From NCBI RefSeq assembly GCF_019041915.1, contig NZ_JAHPYF010000003.1, forward strand, positions 62,001 through 126,000: DNA of 64,000 nucleotides. Direction: 5' to 3'. Each line of letters opens with the position of its first letter. Position 1 is the stretch's first letter. The DNA is from Collinsella sp. MSK.8.10. GTDB taxonomy: Bacteria > Actinomycetota > Coriobacteriia > Coriobacteriales > Coriobacteriaceae. The notes under the pieces are model-generated. The model was not told the DNA's origin. It saw nothing but the letters and a program-made list of their open reading frames with translations, and ran no database searches. Shown one piece after another: positions 16,119 through 25,135 of the stretch. A program made the position numbers and the translations under genes.

Positions 16119-16211
16119 TTACTTCTTTCGGCGGTGAATCACGTTGATGGCGTAACCGACGAGCATGGCCAAGACGATGACAATAAAGCCGATCAGGGGA
16201 TTGTCGTTCAT
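16119..16211 (-). CDS. 30-residue single-pass membrane protein
   Basis: A small gene starting at ATG 16211 with GGAGG seven bases upstream and ending TAA at 16119-16121. The peptide has a short polar start (MNDN), one hydrophobic helix (about residues 5-25, rich in Ile/Val/Leu) and a basic end (HRRKK), giving a clear inside-positive C terminus. It starts ten bases after the lipid kinase stop, so it is probably cotranscribed with it, and a terminator follows. Function unknown. Confidence 0.6.
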   Translation of the reverse strand: MNDNPLIGFIVIVLAMLVGYAINVIHRRKK

Positions 16212-16220
16212 GGGGTCCTC

Positions 16221-17138
16221 CTATTTTCCGAGCGGTGAGAATTCGTCGACGATGAGGTCGAGGCATTGCGGAAGCGCGCGGGCACCAAAGACGCCCGAGT
16301 TGCTGGAGATGATCTCGCCATCGAACTGCATGCCCAGCGACGGCGTGCAGGTGATCTTGGCTTCCTTGGTCTGGATGATCTTGAACTGCGGACGGCCGAG
16401 CAACTTGCCGGCGGGGTCGAGCGCGGCGGTGATCACGGTCGGGAGCAGCTGGACGGTTTTTACGGGCTCGATGACCGCGATGTCGACCATGCCGTCGTTC
16501 ATGCGGCAATCGGGGAACAGGTTGATGTCGTTTTGAATGACCGAGGTGTTGCCGGCCATGCAGCAGATGCCATCGAGCTCCTCGACAATGCCGTCATGCT
16601 CAATCGTAAAGTGCGCTACCGTAGGGTTGGGCGTGGCGAGCGCAGAGAGGAAGTAGGCGATCTCGCCGATGTCGTTTTTGGTGGGGGCGGCCTTCATCAT
16701 GATCTCGGCGTCGAAGCCCGAGCCGGCGATGATGATAAAGCCGTGGCGCTTCTCGTTGCCGTCTTCGTCGAGCCAAAAGAGCTCGCCCATGTCTACTTTG
16801 ACCGTGCGACCGGCGCGGCAAGCCTTGGCAAGCGCCGCCGCCTCGGGGGCATTGCCGATGTTGTTGAAGAACAGGCAGGCCGTACCGGAGGGGAAGACGA
16901 GCGTGGGGACACCGCATCCGCGCATCTGGTCGAGCACGTTGGAGACAGTGCCATCACCGCCCGAAACGACCACGCGATCAAACTCGCGCACGTCTGCCAC
17001 GGCGTCCTCGGGTTCCATGCCATCGCCGATAAAGCGCATCACGACCTCGTCGCCGCCCTGTGCAAGGGCGTGCGTGAATGCGAAGATTTCATCTGAGCTG
17101 GGGCCCGATGCCGGGTTGTGGATGATAAGGCAGCGCAT
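16221..17138 (-). CDS. Diacylglycerol/lipid kinase family protein (DagK/YegS-like)
   Basis: 305 residues. N-terminal nucleotide-binding domain opens with CLIIHNPASGPSS and carries the diagnostic VVVSGGDGTVSNV (about 57-69), followed by PSGTACLFFNNIGN, the variant of the usual GTAN-type loop. The C-terminal beta domain contains KVDMGELFW, AGSGFDAEIM and FDGE. These kinases phosphorylate diacylglycerol, recycling it toward phosphatidic acid, or act on related lipids such as sphingosine or undecaprenol. The exact lipid cannot be assigned. Start ATG 17138. It is followed immediately by a 30-residue membrane protein. Confidence 0.85.
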   Translation of the reverse strand: MRCLIIHNPASGPSSDEIFAFTHALAQGGDEVVMRFIGDGMEPEDAVADVREFDRVVVSGGDGTVSNVLDQMRGCGVPTLVFPSGTACLFFNNIGNAPEAAALAKACRAGRTVKVDMGELFWLDEDGNEKRHGFIIIAGSGFDAEIMMKAAPTKNDIGEIAYFLSALATPNPTVAHFTIEHDGIVEELDGICCMAGNTSVIQNDINLFPDCRMNDGMVDIAVIEPVKTVQLLPTVITAALDPAGKLLGRPQFKIIQTKEAKITCTPSLGMQFDGEIISSNSGVFGARALPQCLDLIVDEFSPLGK

Positions 17139-17236
17139 ACTTACGTTCCCGTTCTGTGACTAACCGAGTATAGTTGTAAGGCAATGCCGATATCCTACCC
17201 GTGTTTTTCGGGCCTAACCTTATTCGATGGGTTGAT

Positions 17237-18370
17237 ATGTACATTTCCACACATCAGGCTCTACTCGACTTTTGCCAGCGCGCCCGTGAGTTCGACGCGA
17301 TTGCCGTCGATACCGAGTTTTTGCGCGAGCGCACGTTCCATCCGCGCCTGTGCTTGGTTCAGATTGCCACCCCTGCCGAGAGCGTCGCGGTCGATCCCCT
17401 GGTGATCGACGACCTATCGCCGCTGGCCGAGCTTATGGCAGACGAGAGCGTGACTAAGGTCTTCCACGCCTGCTCGCAGGATATGGAGGTTATGCTCCAT
17501 ACCGTGGGCGTGCTGCCACGACCGATTTTCGATACGCAGGTCGCCGCTGCCTTTTTGGGCGAGCGCCAGCAGATTTCGTATGGCGCGCTTGTTCAGACGT
17601 TTTGCGGCGTCTCGCTGCCCAAGACCGAGTCGCTGACCGACTGGTCGCGTCGCCCGCTGACCGATAAGCAGATTGAGTACGCGATTGATGACGTCAAGTA
17701 CCTGATCGTCGCCTATACCGAGATGATGAGTCGCCTGCGCGAGCTGGGCCGTGTGGACTGGGTGCTCGACGAGCTACGCCCGCTGGCTGACGAGTCGCAC
17801 TATCGCGCCGACCGTCACGAGGCATTCCGCAAGGTCAAGCGCATCAACTCGTGCAGCCGCCACCAGCTGGGCATCGCGCGCGAGCTCGCCGCCTGGCGCG
17901 AGGACCGCGCCGAGCGCCGTAACATCCCGCGCAAGTGGGTCATGTCCGACGACACGCTGCTTGCGCTCGTCAAGCGCAATCCCGTGCGCGTTGAGGAGTT
18001 CCGTAGCATTCGCGGTACCGATCAGTTGGGGGAGCGCGACGTGGACGGTGCGCTCATGGCCATCAAGCGCGGCGCAAGCTGCCCGCACGATCGCCTGCCG
18101 CTCATGGTGCGCGGGCATCGCCAGATCTCTCCGGAGCTGGAGAGCGTGACGGATCTCATGTACGCGCTTATCCGCCTGGTTGCCGAACGCTCGGGAGTGG
18201 CGACCTCGGTCATTGCCTCGCGCGATGACCTGGCCGACTATATTGAGCATCCCGAGCAGAGCCCCTTGCGCGAAGGCTGGCGCTTTGAGCTTGTGGGCTC
18301 GCGCCTGGACGATCTGCTCTCGGGCAACATGGGACTCACTGTGAAGGACGGCAAAATCGAGCTTTTGTAG
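17237..18370 (+). CDS. rnd: Ribonuclease D
   Basis: 377 residues. DEDD-type 3'-5' exoribonuclease acting in tRNA and other RNA maturation. Exo I is AVDTEFLRE (about 24-32), Exo II lies around FHACSQDMEVM, and Exo III is QIEYAIDDVKYL with its Tyr and Asp. Two C-terminal HRDC-like domains follow, one including ELAAWREDRAERRN with PRKWVMSDDTLLAL. The start is ATG 17237; an upstream GTG at 17201 is in frame but adds an unlikely hydrophobic tag. The ribosome binding site is weak. A modest hairpin with TTTTAG (18378-18401) may terminate it. Confidence 0.85.
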   Translation: MYISTHQALLDFCQRAREFDAIAVDTEFLRERTFHPRLCLVQIATPAESVAVDPLVIDDLSPLAELMADESVTKVFHACSQDMEVMLHTVGVLPRPIFDTQVAAAFLGERQQISYGALVQTFCGVSLPKTESLTDWSRRPLTDKQIEYAIDDVKYLIVAYTEMMSRLRELGRVDWVLDELRPLADESHYRADRHEAFRKVKRINSCSRHQLGIARELAAWREDRAERRNIPRKWVMSDDTLLALVKRNPVRVEEFRSIRGTDQLGERDVDGALMAIKRGASCPHDRLPLMVRGHRQISPELESVTDLMYALIRLVAERSGVATSVIASRDDLADYIEHPEQSPLREGWRFELVGSRLDDLLSGNMGLTVKDGKIELL

Positions 18371-18494
18371 TTACGCGGTTTGCCAAGCGCTGCAAACGTT
18401 TTAGAGCTGCAATGCCAAAACATCGATGGTGTCTCGTTGGCTGGGCGAGTGGGTAAAATGCCTCCAACGTGTAACTCGATTCGGAGGAATTCGC

Positions 18495-19199
18495 ATGCCT
18501 TATTACTATGGATACGGCTTTGGCATCGACCCGCTGTACCTGCTGGTTGTTCTTGTCTGCACGGTGATCGGTCTTGCCGCACAGAACTATATCAACTCGA
18601 CGTACAAAACCTGGTCCAAGGTTCGCTCGGACGGCGACACGGGCGCCACGGTCGCTCGCCGCATGCTCGACGCCAACGGCTGCAACGCCGTGGGTATCAA
18701 GGGCGTCGCTGGTGAGCTCACCGATCATTACAACCCGCAGGACAACAACCTGTATCTCTCGGATGCCAACCGTTCGGGCGGGTCGGTCGCAAGCGTTGCC
18801 GTTGCCTGCCACGAGGCGGGCCATGCCGCCCAGCGTCAAAGCGGTTATGCCATGATGAAGGTTCGCACCGCCCTCGTGCCGGTCGTCAACTTTACCCAGA
18901 ACACCTGGACCATCGTGTTGCTCTTGGGCCTATTTATGAACATTGCCGGGCTCACGGCCCTCGCGCTGATCTTCTTCTCGTTTAGCGTGCTGTTCCAACT
19001 GGTTACGCTGCCGGTCGAGATTGATGCTAGTCGGCGCGCCGTGGCGTATATTGAGCAGTCGGGTATGAGCTCCAAGCAGGTCAACGGTGCCAAGAAGGTG
19101 CTGACGGCCGCCGCGCTTACCTATGTGGCTGCGGCGCTCACCTCGATTATTCAGCTGCTCTATCTTATGGCTCGCTACAACAGAAACTCCAACCGATAA
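18495..19199 (+). CDS. Membrane zinc metallopeptidase (YugP family)
   Basis: 234 residues. Starts at ATG 18495 after GGAGGAAT, with a Tyr-rich opening and a first membrane helix (about 12-30). The zinc motif HEAGH (106-110) sits in VACHEAGHAAQ, preceded by a soluble region with DHYNPQDNNLYLS. Two or three further hydrophobic segments follow (about 125-175 and 207-227). This matches the neutral zinc metallopeptidase family typified by B. subtilis YugP, whose substrates are unknown. It is flanked by RNase D and exonuclease VII genes, which give no clue. Confidence 0.8.
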   Translation: MPYYYGYGFGIDPLYLLVVLVCTVIGLAAQNYINSTYKTWSKVRSDGDTGATVARRMLDANGCNAVGIKGVAGELTDHYNPQDNNLYLSDANRSGGSVASVAVACHEAGHAAQRQSGYAMMKVRTALVPVVNFTQNTWTIVLLLGLFMNIAGLTALALIFFSFSVLFQLVTLPVEIDASRRAVAYIEQSGMSSKQVNGAKKVLTAAALTYVAAALTSIIQLLYLMARYNRNSNR

Positions 19200-19215
19200 C
19201 AAATTGGGTCGCTGG

Positions 19216-19245
19216 GCGCCGCGGGGATTCGTGTCCCCGCGGCGC
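19216..19245 (+). terminator. Stem-loop after the metallopeptidase gene
   Basis: GCGCCGCGGGG (19216-19226) pairs perfectly with CCCCGCGGCGC (19235-19245). No U-run follows, so termination strength is uncertain. Confidence 0.5.
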
Positions 19246-19314
19246 TGTACTATGTGTTGGACTTGAATTTGCGCAGGGCCGAAGCCCTTGTGCACGATGA
19301 CGAAAGGAGGCTGC

Positions 19315-20766
19315 GTGGCAGGCTGGAATCTGACCGGCAATACCGTTTCCGCCGAGTTCGACGGTTCGGACGATCAGGAGCGCAAGGAGCTCAGCGTGAG
19401 CCAAGCGGTGGAGATCGCCGCCGGCGCGCTCGACGCCATTCCGCAGCTGAGCGTTTTGGGTGAGGTCACGGGTTTTCGTGGTCCCAATGCCCGAAGCGGC
19501 CACTGCTACTTCCAGATTAAAGACGACTCGGCCGCCGTCGACTGCATCATCTGGAAGGGCGCCTATCTCAAGCGTACCTTCGATCTGCGTGACGGCATGC
19601 AGGTGAGCTTTAAGGGCAGCTTCAACCTCTATAAGGCCACAGGCCGCATGAGCTTTGTCGCTCGCTCGTTTTCGCTGGCGGGGGAGGGTCTGCTGCGTCA
19701 ACAAGTGGCGCAACTGGCCGAAAAGCTACGCCGCGAGGGCCTGATGGACGAAGCGCGCAAGCGCCGCATCCCGGTGTTCTGCTCCCGCGTGGCGGTCGTC
19801 ACCTCGCTTTCCGGTGCGGTAATCGACGACGTCAAGCGTACATTGCGTCGGCGCAATCCGCTCGTCGAGCTTGTCTGCGTGGGCGCCAAGGTTCAAGGCG
19901 AGGGTGCGCCGGCCGAGCTTATCGAGGGCCTGCGCCGTGCCGCCGCCATCACGCCGGCGCCCGACTGCATCTTGCTGGTGCGCGGCGGCGGCTCCTTCGA
20001 GGACCTCATGACCTTCAACGACGAGGAGCTTGCCCGTGCAGTGGCTGCCTGTCCCGTGCCCGTGGTGACCGGTATCGGCCATGAGCCCGATACCTCGATT
20101 TGCGACATGGTGAGCGACCGCCGCGCCTCCACGCCCACGGCGGCGGCAGAATCGGTGGCGCCGGCTATGACGGAGTTGGCCGATGTGCTCGAGGCGCGCC
20201 ATCAGCGTCTGGGTGCCGCGATGGCATCGATGATTGGGTCGGCCCAGGTCGACCTGGAGATGCTCGATCAGCGCGGTCGCCGTGCCTGGGATACCTATAC
20301 GGCTCGCCTGGGCGATGCGCTCGATGCGGCTGCGTGCCGCCCGTGCCTCAACGACCCCACATTTATGGTCGAGCGTCGCGAATCGGAGCTTGCGCTGACC
20401 GCCGATCGCCTGTCGGGCGCCATAGTACGCTCGGTCGGGACATTTCGCTCCAACTTTGAGCGCTTGCCCGAGCGTCTGGTTGCAAGCACCTCGGGGCTCG
20501 ATGGCAAGCGCCATGCGCTCACGCTCGCGAGCTCTCGCCTGGAGCATCAGGGGCGCACGATGCTCAACAAGCCAGCGTCCGACCTGGGCCGTACGGCAGC
20601 CTCGCTCGATGCCCTGTCGCCGCTCAAGGTGCTTGCCCGCGGCTATTCCATCGCGTACAGCGTTGACGGCGTGGCTATGAGCGCCAAGACCTTTAAGCCG
20701 GGCGACGCCATTCGCGTACGCATGGCAGACGGCAACGTGGCAGCAACGGTCGATACGGTCGAGTAG
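19315..20766 (+). CDS. xseA: Exodeoxyribonuclease VII large subunit
   Basis: 483 residues. Catalytic subunit of exonuclease VII, which degrades single-stranded DNA to oligonucleotides. An N-terminal OB-fold (LSVLGEVTGFRGPNARSGHCYFQIKDD, then IIWKGAYL) is followed by the catalytic core with ARKRRIPVF, CVGAKVQGEGAP, DCILLVRGGGSFEDL and TGIGHEPDTSICD, then a long helical region. Start is GTG 19315 after AAAGGAGG. Length is slightly above the usual 400-460, owing to a longer N terminus. xseB follows after 42 bases. Confidence 0.93.
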   Translation: MAGWNLTGNTVSAEFDGSDDQERKELSVSQAVEIAAGALDAIPQLSVLGEVTGFRGPNARSGHCYFQIKDDSAAVDCIIWKGAYLKRTFDLRDGMQVSFKGSFNLYKATGRMSFVARSFSLAGEGLLRQQVAQLAEKLRREGLMDEARKRRIPVFCSRVAVVTSLSGAVIDDVKRTLRRRNPLVELVCVGAKVQGEGAPAELIEGLRRAAAITPAPDCILLVRGGGSFEDLMTFNDEELARAVAACPVPVVTGIGHEPDTSICDMVSDRRASTPTAAAESVAPAMTELADVLEARHQRLGAAMASMIGSAQVDLEMLDQRGRRAWDTYTARLGDALDAAACRPCLNDPTFMVERRESELALTADRLSGAIVRSVGTFRSNFERLPERLVASTSGLDGKRHALTLASSRLEHQGRTMLNKPASDLGRTAASLDALSPLKVLARGYSIAYSVDGVAMSAKTFKPGDAIRVRMADGNVAATVDTVE

Positions 20767-20808
20767 GCTGCGTTTCATAGCGATAAACCTTTAGGAAAGG
20801 AAACAGAT

Positions 20809-21075
20809 ATGGCAGAGAAAACCCCGGTCGAGCAGCTTACGTACAAGCAGGCTTCGCAGGAGTTGGAGCTCATCATCCGCAGCCTGGAGTCGGGCGATAT
20901 GGAGCTCGAGGAGTCGCTCGAGAGCTATACCCGCGGCGTAGAGCTCCTCAAGAGCCTGCGTACTCGCTTGTCCGATGCCGAGCAGAAGGTCTCGGTGCTC
21001 CTTAAGGACGTCGACGGCAACGACGTGCTCGCCGACGGCGAGGCCGCCAACACGGACGACAACCTCTCGTTCTAA
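20809..21075 (+). CDS. xseB: Exodeoxyribonuclease VII small subunit
   Basis: 88 residues, helical, with the family pattern LTYKQASQELELIIRSLESGDMELEESLESYTRG. Several copies coat the XseA helical region. Follows xseA on the same strand; AGGAAAGGAAAC provides the ribosome binding site. The acidic C-terminal tail (about 65-88) is longer than the minimal family. Confidence 0.9.
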   Translation: MAEKTPVEQLTYKQASQELELIIRSLESGDMELEESLESYTRGVELLKSLRTRLSDAEQKVSVLLKDVDGNDVLADGEAANTDDNLSF

Positions 21076-21124
21076 CCACCCCGACCAAATATAATTACCT
21101 TGGTCTGCGAGAAAGGAACCAACC

Positions 21125-21460
21125 ATGTGTGATTGCATCTTCTGCAAAATTGCCAACCACGAGATCCCCTCGACCGTCGTTTACGAGGACGATCAAGTCA
21201 TCGCCTTCGACGACCTCAACCCCCAGGCGCCGGTCCACACTCTCGTGATTCCCAAGAAGCACTACAGCGATATCGCCGATAATGTGCCTGCCGAGACCAT
21301 GGGCGCCATGGCTCACGCCATCCAGGAGGTCGCTAAGGCCAAGGGCTTGGAGGACGGTTTCCGCGTCATCTCCAACAAGGGCGTCAACGCCGGTCAGACC
21401 GTCATGCATTTCCATATGCACGTCCTCGGCGGCAAGAACTTGGGTGAGAACCTCATCTGA
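21125..21460 (+). CDS. HIT-family nucleotide hydrolase (HinT-like)
   Basis: 111 residues, the normal size of HinT. The N terminus CDCIFCKIANHEIPS supplies two CxxC-spaced cysteines, possibly a zinc site. The catalytic histidine triad is in VMHFHMHVLGG (about 96-106). Such enzymes hydrolyse purine nucleotide phosphoramidates such as AMP-lysine or adenylyl adducts. Ribosome binding site GAAAGGA precedes the ATG. Placed after xseAB, possibly in the same transcript. Confidence 0.9.
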   Translation: MCDCIFCKIANHEIPSTVVYEDDQVIAFDDLNPQAPVHTLVIPKKHYSDIADNVPAETMGAMAHAIQEVAKAKGLEDGFRVISNKGVNAGQTVMHFHMHVLGGKNLGENLI

Positions 21461-21501
21461 GGGCGCGTAGGCCGTCGACTTGGCTGCCTTTGGAGTAATC
21501 T

Positions 21502-22392
21502 ATGCAGCTTTCTCAACTCGAATACCTTCAAGCGGTAGCGAACTATGGCGGCGTGCGCAAAGCAGCTCGCGCCGTTCATGTGAGTCCGCAGGCCGTTTCG
21601 TCGGCAATCAAAAAGTTGGAATCTGAGTATCAGATCGTTTTGCTCAACCGATCGGCGGGGGAGGCTGTTTTGTCTCCGGCGGGCAGAGAATTTGCGCGTC
21701 GTGCACGCGTGATCCTGGCACAAGTCGACGATCTCAAAAAGTACGCTCAATCGAGGGACGACGGCGTCTCGCCCGACGGCCACTTTCGTCTTTACGCCCC
21801 CTGCCTTCATGGGCGGGGGCGCCTTTTTGCCGAAAACTGGTATGACTCGTTTGAAAGCTCGCACCCTCAGATTCACCTCGATGTGTGGCATCAGCCAACG
21901 GCTACATGCTTTGAATCACTTATACTTGGCATTTCGGACGCGGCTATCTCGTTTGAGGAACCACGGGACAGCGTCCTTTCTTCAAAATATATGGGTGAAA
22001 AGGAGCTCAGGGTTCTTTCATGCCCAGCTGGTCATCAATCTGTGGGTGCTATGACCGTTCGTGAGTTACTGGGCGGCAGGCTCGCTGTTCCCATTAATTT
22101 GTCACCCTGTCTCAATGCAATCAATCAATGTCCCGAAGCTCAGCTGGTTAATTTCCGCTTTCGCGATGTCGAATACGGAAACAGGGCGCAGGCTGAGTTT
22201 CTTCAAGCCGGGGGATTGATATTGAGTTTTTCTGGCTCTTCTCTCGCATCGGATGGATCGGAAGTGAGCGAGTGCTCCATTGAAGCCTCACATGACGTAG
22301 CCTTGCCCATCTACTTTTGCTATCGACAAAATGCCTGGACCGATCGACACCAGACGGTATTTCTTCACCTATTGCGTCATCTCGCTTCGTGA
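21502..22392 (+). CDS. LysR-family transcriptional regulator
   Basis: 296 residues. Winged helix-turn-helix at residues 1-60 (LSQLEYLQAVANYGGVRKAARAVHVSPQAVSSAIKKLE), followed by a substrate-binding domain. GC content and codon choice look lower than in the adjacent xse/HIT genes (more TTT, ATT, TCT), as in the MFS gene that follows, which suggests the pair arrived together. It probably controls that transporter, although both genes face the same way. The effector is unknown. Confidence 0.85.
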   Translation: MQLSQLEYLQAVANYGGVRKAARAVHVSPQAVSSAIKKLESEYQIVLLNRSAGEAVLSPAGREFARRARVILAQVDDLKKYAQSRDDGVSPDGHFRLYAPCLHGRGRLFAENWYDSFESSHPQIHLDVWHQPTATCFESLILGISDAAISFEEPRDSVLSSKYMGEKELRVLSCPAGHQSVGAMTVRELLGGRLAVPINLSPCLNAINQCPEAQLVNFRFRDVEYGNRAQAEFLQAGGLILSFSGSSLASDGSEVSECSIEASHDVALPIYFCYRQNAWTDRHQTVFLHLLRHLAS

Positions 22393-22511
22393 GGCCATTT
22401 GGCCTCGTGTCGTCAAGTGAATGTTGACGCCCTGCAACACATAGCTGACAGCTTTGCCCTCATGCTTTTCCAAGATTTCGATTTAGATTGCTGACTCTTG
22501 GAGGGCGGAGC

Positions 22512-23672
22512 ATGAAAAACCGTACGGTTTTGCTTTATATGACGTTCGTTTTTCTGTCGAACTTCAGCACTATTTTGTATTTTCTGACGGTTTACCTTGA
22601 ATTCGTCGGATTCTCGATAGTGGCGATTTCTAGCATGATGATTGCATATCAAGTGAGCAAGTTCATCCTCGAAGTTCCCACTGGCTATATTGCTGATAGG
22701 TTTGGACGAAAGGCAAGCGGTCTCGTTGGCGTCGTGGGGATGCTTGGATACTACGCCGCCCTGCTTCTCGTCCGTTCCCCTCTGCTTTTAATCGGTGCGT
22801 TCGCTCTCAAAGGTTTTGCCGTTGCATGTCTGAGCGGATCCATAGAAGCGATTTACATTGACAGCGTCTCTCAGGACCAGCTCGTAAGACTTAATGTCGT
22901 TGAGCGATTTGTTTTCTATGCCTCTTATGCCATCTCCGCTTGCGTGGGCGGTTTCATTTCGTCTGTCGGTGCATATCTCATTGGTCTTTCGGCAGATATC
23001 ATCGCAATGGTGTTGACGTTGGTTGTCGTTGTCTGCATTCCTGAGATGCGAAGAGGGGGCACTGCGGGGGCACCTGAGCGTGGAATTAGCCCGAAGATGA
23101 TCGGTGCCGCTATTGCGTGTAATGGCATTCTTCGTTCAGCGTTCATCATGGACTGTTCTCAGGCATTTGCTTTTGTCGCCCTGGAAGACTTTTTCTCACT
23201 GCTGCTTGCGGGCCGCGGAATGAATTCCGTCGCTTCGGGTGTGACCATTGCGGTCCAGCTCCTTGCCTCGGCCTCCATGGGGCTTATTGTGCCCAGTGTG
23301 ATTGCTCATGTCGACAGGGGCCGTTTTGCGCGTATTTGCGGCATCATTCGCTTAGTATTGACAGCTTTGTTTTTGATCCCCCTTACTCCGGCTAATTTGC
23401 TGCCCGTGTTCTATGTGCTGCAGACAGTTGCGTACTCGTTGTTTGCCCCAATCAAATACTCAGTTTTCCAAAATGCTGCCGACTCATCGATGCGCTGTTC
23501 ACTGATTTCGGTTCAAAGCCAGATGGTGGCGGTGGGTGCCGTTCTTTTCTATCTGCTCAACTCTGTGCTGAGTAGCGTTGCGGGCATTCGAGTCGTATTG
23601 CTTGTTGCGCTCGGGATTTCTTCCCTGGTGTATATCCCCGCGCTATTTCGTCTTACAAGTCAAAGGCCATGA
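22512..23672 (+). CDS. MFS transporter
   Basis: 386 residues with about 12 membrane helices. After helix 2, GYIADRFGRKASGLVG (about 65-80) is the major-facilitator motif A (G-x-x-x-D-R-x-G-R-K). Start ATG 22512 has GGAGGGCGGAG upstream; an eight-residue extension is unlikely. Lies behind the LysR gene and shares its lower GC. Direction (efflux or uptake) and substrate are unknown; the short loops and size fit drug/metabolite efflux types. A terminator follows at 23706-23744. Confidence 0.85.
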   Translation: MKNRTVLLYMTFVFLSNFSTILYFLTVYLEFVGFSIVAISSMMIAYQVSKFILEVPTGYIADRFGRKASGLVGVVGMLGYYAALLLVRSPLLLIGAFALKGFAVACLSGSIEAIYIDSVSQDQLVRLNVVERFVFYASYAISACVGGFISSVGAYLIGLSADIIAMVLTLVVVVCIPEMRRGGTAGAPERGISPKMIGAAIACNGILRSAFIMDCSQAFAFVALEDFFSLLLAGRGMNSVASGVTIAVQLLASASMGLIVPSVIAHVDRGRFARICGIIRLVLTALFLIPLTPANLLPVFYVLQTVAYSLFAPIKYSVFQNAADSSMRCSLISVQSQMVAVGAVLFYLLNSVLSSVAGIRVVLLVALGISSLVYIPALFRLTSQRP

Positions 23673-23705
23673 GTATTTAGGCACCGATAACTTATATATC
23701 AACGC

Positions 23706-23744
23706 AATAAACCCGAGCGCGAGGGCGTTTGGGTTTATTATTGA
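23706..23744 (+). terminator. Terminator after the MFS gene
   Basis: AATAAACCC (23706-23714) pairs with GGGTTTATT (23731-23739), extendable inward with two G-U pairs, followed by ATTATTG. The symmetric AT ends would allow function on either strand. Confidence 0.7.
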
Positions 23745-23792
23745 AGCGTATGTAACCTGGCGGCGCCACACCGCCTGTTAGTAGGGAGACAC

Positions 23793-24971
23793 ATGAACGT
23801 TCTGGTCGTCAACGCAGGATCTTCGACCCTTAAGTATCAGGTCATCGATACCAAGTCCCACAAGGTGTCCGCAAAGGGCTCCTGCGAGCGCGTCTGCTTT
23901 ACCGGCGGTACCTTCACCCATGCTGCCAACGGCTCCAAGAAGGTGACCGAGAACATCGAGTTCCCCGACCACAAGGTCGCCATCGAGGCTGTCCTGAAGG
24001 ACCTCGAGGCCAACGGCGTCAAGATCGAGGGCATCGGTCACCGCATCGTTCAGGGCGGTTGGTACTTTGGCGATTCCTCCCTCGTCGACGAGGACGTTCT
24101 CGCCAAGATTCGCGAGGTCGCCCCGCTAGCGCCGCTGCACAACAACCCCGAGGCCAACGTTATCGAGTACTGCCTGGAGCAGTATCCCGACCTGCCCAAC
24201 GTTACGGTCTACGACACCGCTTTCCACTTCAACATGCCCGAGGTCGCCAAGACTTACGCCCTTCCCAAGGATGTTTGCGACAAGCTGCACATCCGTAAGT
24301 ACGGCGCCCACGGCACCAGCTACCGCTACATCTCCAAGAAGGTCGCCGAGATGACCAACGGCGAGGCCCGCAAGGTCGTCGTGTGCCACATCGGCTCCGG
24401 TGCCTCCCTGTGCGCCATCGAGGACGGCAAGTGCATGGACACCACCATGGGCCTCACCCCGCTCGACGGCGTCATGATGGGCACCCGCTGCGGCTCCATC
24501 GACCCGGCTACCGTGTGCTACCTGCAGCGCGAGGGCGGCTACACCTTCGACGAGGTCGACGAGATGATGAACAAGAAGTCCGGCCTTTTGGCTGTGACCG
24601 GCGGCAAGACCAACGACTGCCGCAATGTCGAGGAGCTCGCCGCTGCTGGTGACCCTGAGGCTCAGCTCGCCTTCGATATGTTCGTCTACAAGATTGCCGC
24701 CAAGGCTGCCGAGATGGCCACTTCCATGTGCGGCATGGACACGCTGGTCTTCACCGCCGGCATCGGTGAGCACGCTCCGGCCGTTCGCGCCGGCGTTGCC
24801 GACCGTCTGGCCTTTATGGGCGTCAAGATGGACCATGCCCGTAACGCCCTGCGTGGCGACGGCGCTTGGTGCCTGTCTGCCAAGGATTCCAAGGTCAAGA
24901 TCTTCGTCATTCCCACGGACGAGGAGTTCATGATCGCTTCTGACGTCGAGCGCATCGTCAACGGCAAGTAA
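23793..24971 (+). CDS. ackA: Acetate kinase paralogue with altered active-site residues
   Basis: 392 residues. Acetate/propionate-type kinase fold: N-terminal VVNAGSSTLKYQ, GHRIVQGG (conserved Arg84, with Gln where acetate kinases usually have His), YDTAFH and PTDEEFMIASDVERI. Two positions differ from canonical AckA and from the downstream paralogue: GTSY (Tyr177) replaces GTSH, whose His corresponds to the active-site His180 of Methanosarcina AckA, and HIGSGAS (Ser202) replaces HLGNGAS. The enzyme may therefore be slower or use a different acyl phosphate. The two genes share an identical start motif and look like an old tandem duplication. Very C-rich third positions suggest high expression. 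Confidence 0.85.
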   Translation: MNVLVVNAGSSTLKYQVIDTKSHKVSAKGSCERVCFTGGTFTHAANGSKKVTENIEFPDHKVAIEAVLKDLEANGVKIEGIGHRIVQGGWYFGDSSLVDEDVLAKIREVAPLAPLHNNPEANVIEYCLEQYPDLPNVTVYDTAFHFNMPEVAKTYALPKDVCDKLHIRKYGAHGTSYRYISKKVAEMTNGEARKVVVCHIGSGASLCAIEDGKCMDTTMGLTPLDGVMMGTRCGSIDPATVCYLQREGGYTFDEVDEMMNKKSGLLAVTGGKTNDCRNVEELAAAGDPEAQLAFDMFVYKIAAKAAEMATSMCGMDTLVFTAGIGEHAPAVRAGVADRLAFMGVKMDHARNALRGDGAWCLSAKDSKVKIFVIPTDEEFMIASDVERIVNGK

Positions 24972-24977
24972 TTGCAA

Positions 24978-25022
24978 GAGGGGAGGGGCTGGACGACCGA
25001 GCGCCGTTCGGCCCCTCTTTTG
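24978..25022 (+). terminator. Terminator between the two acetate kinase genes
   Basis: GAGGGGC (24983-24989) pairs with GCCCCTC (25011-25017), with a nested CCGA/TCGG stem, followed by TTTT. It implies the second gene needs its own promoter. Confidence 0.8.
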
Positions 25023-25040
25023 TGCTCGTTGGGCGATATG

Positions 25041-25070
25041 CTTGATAGCTATTTATCAAGTTGTGATAAC
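25041..25070 (+). promoter_or_regulatory. Promoter and overlapping palindrome of the second acetate kinase gene
   Basis: TTGATA (25042-25047), 17 bases, GATAAC (25065-25070). A perfect inverted repeat CTTGATA-gctatt-TATCAAG (25041-25060) covers the -35, suggesting an operator. Confidence 0.5.
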
Positions 25071-25135
25071 TTCTTATTAAAATGCGGCCGCCTTAAGGGG
25101 TCTGCGTCGACCGTATTGCACTGCAAAGGAGTCTC

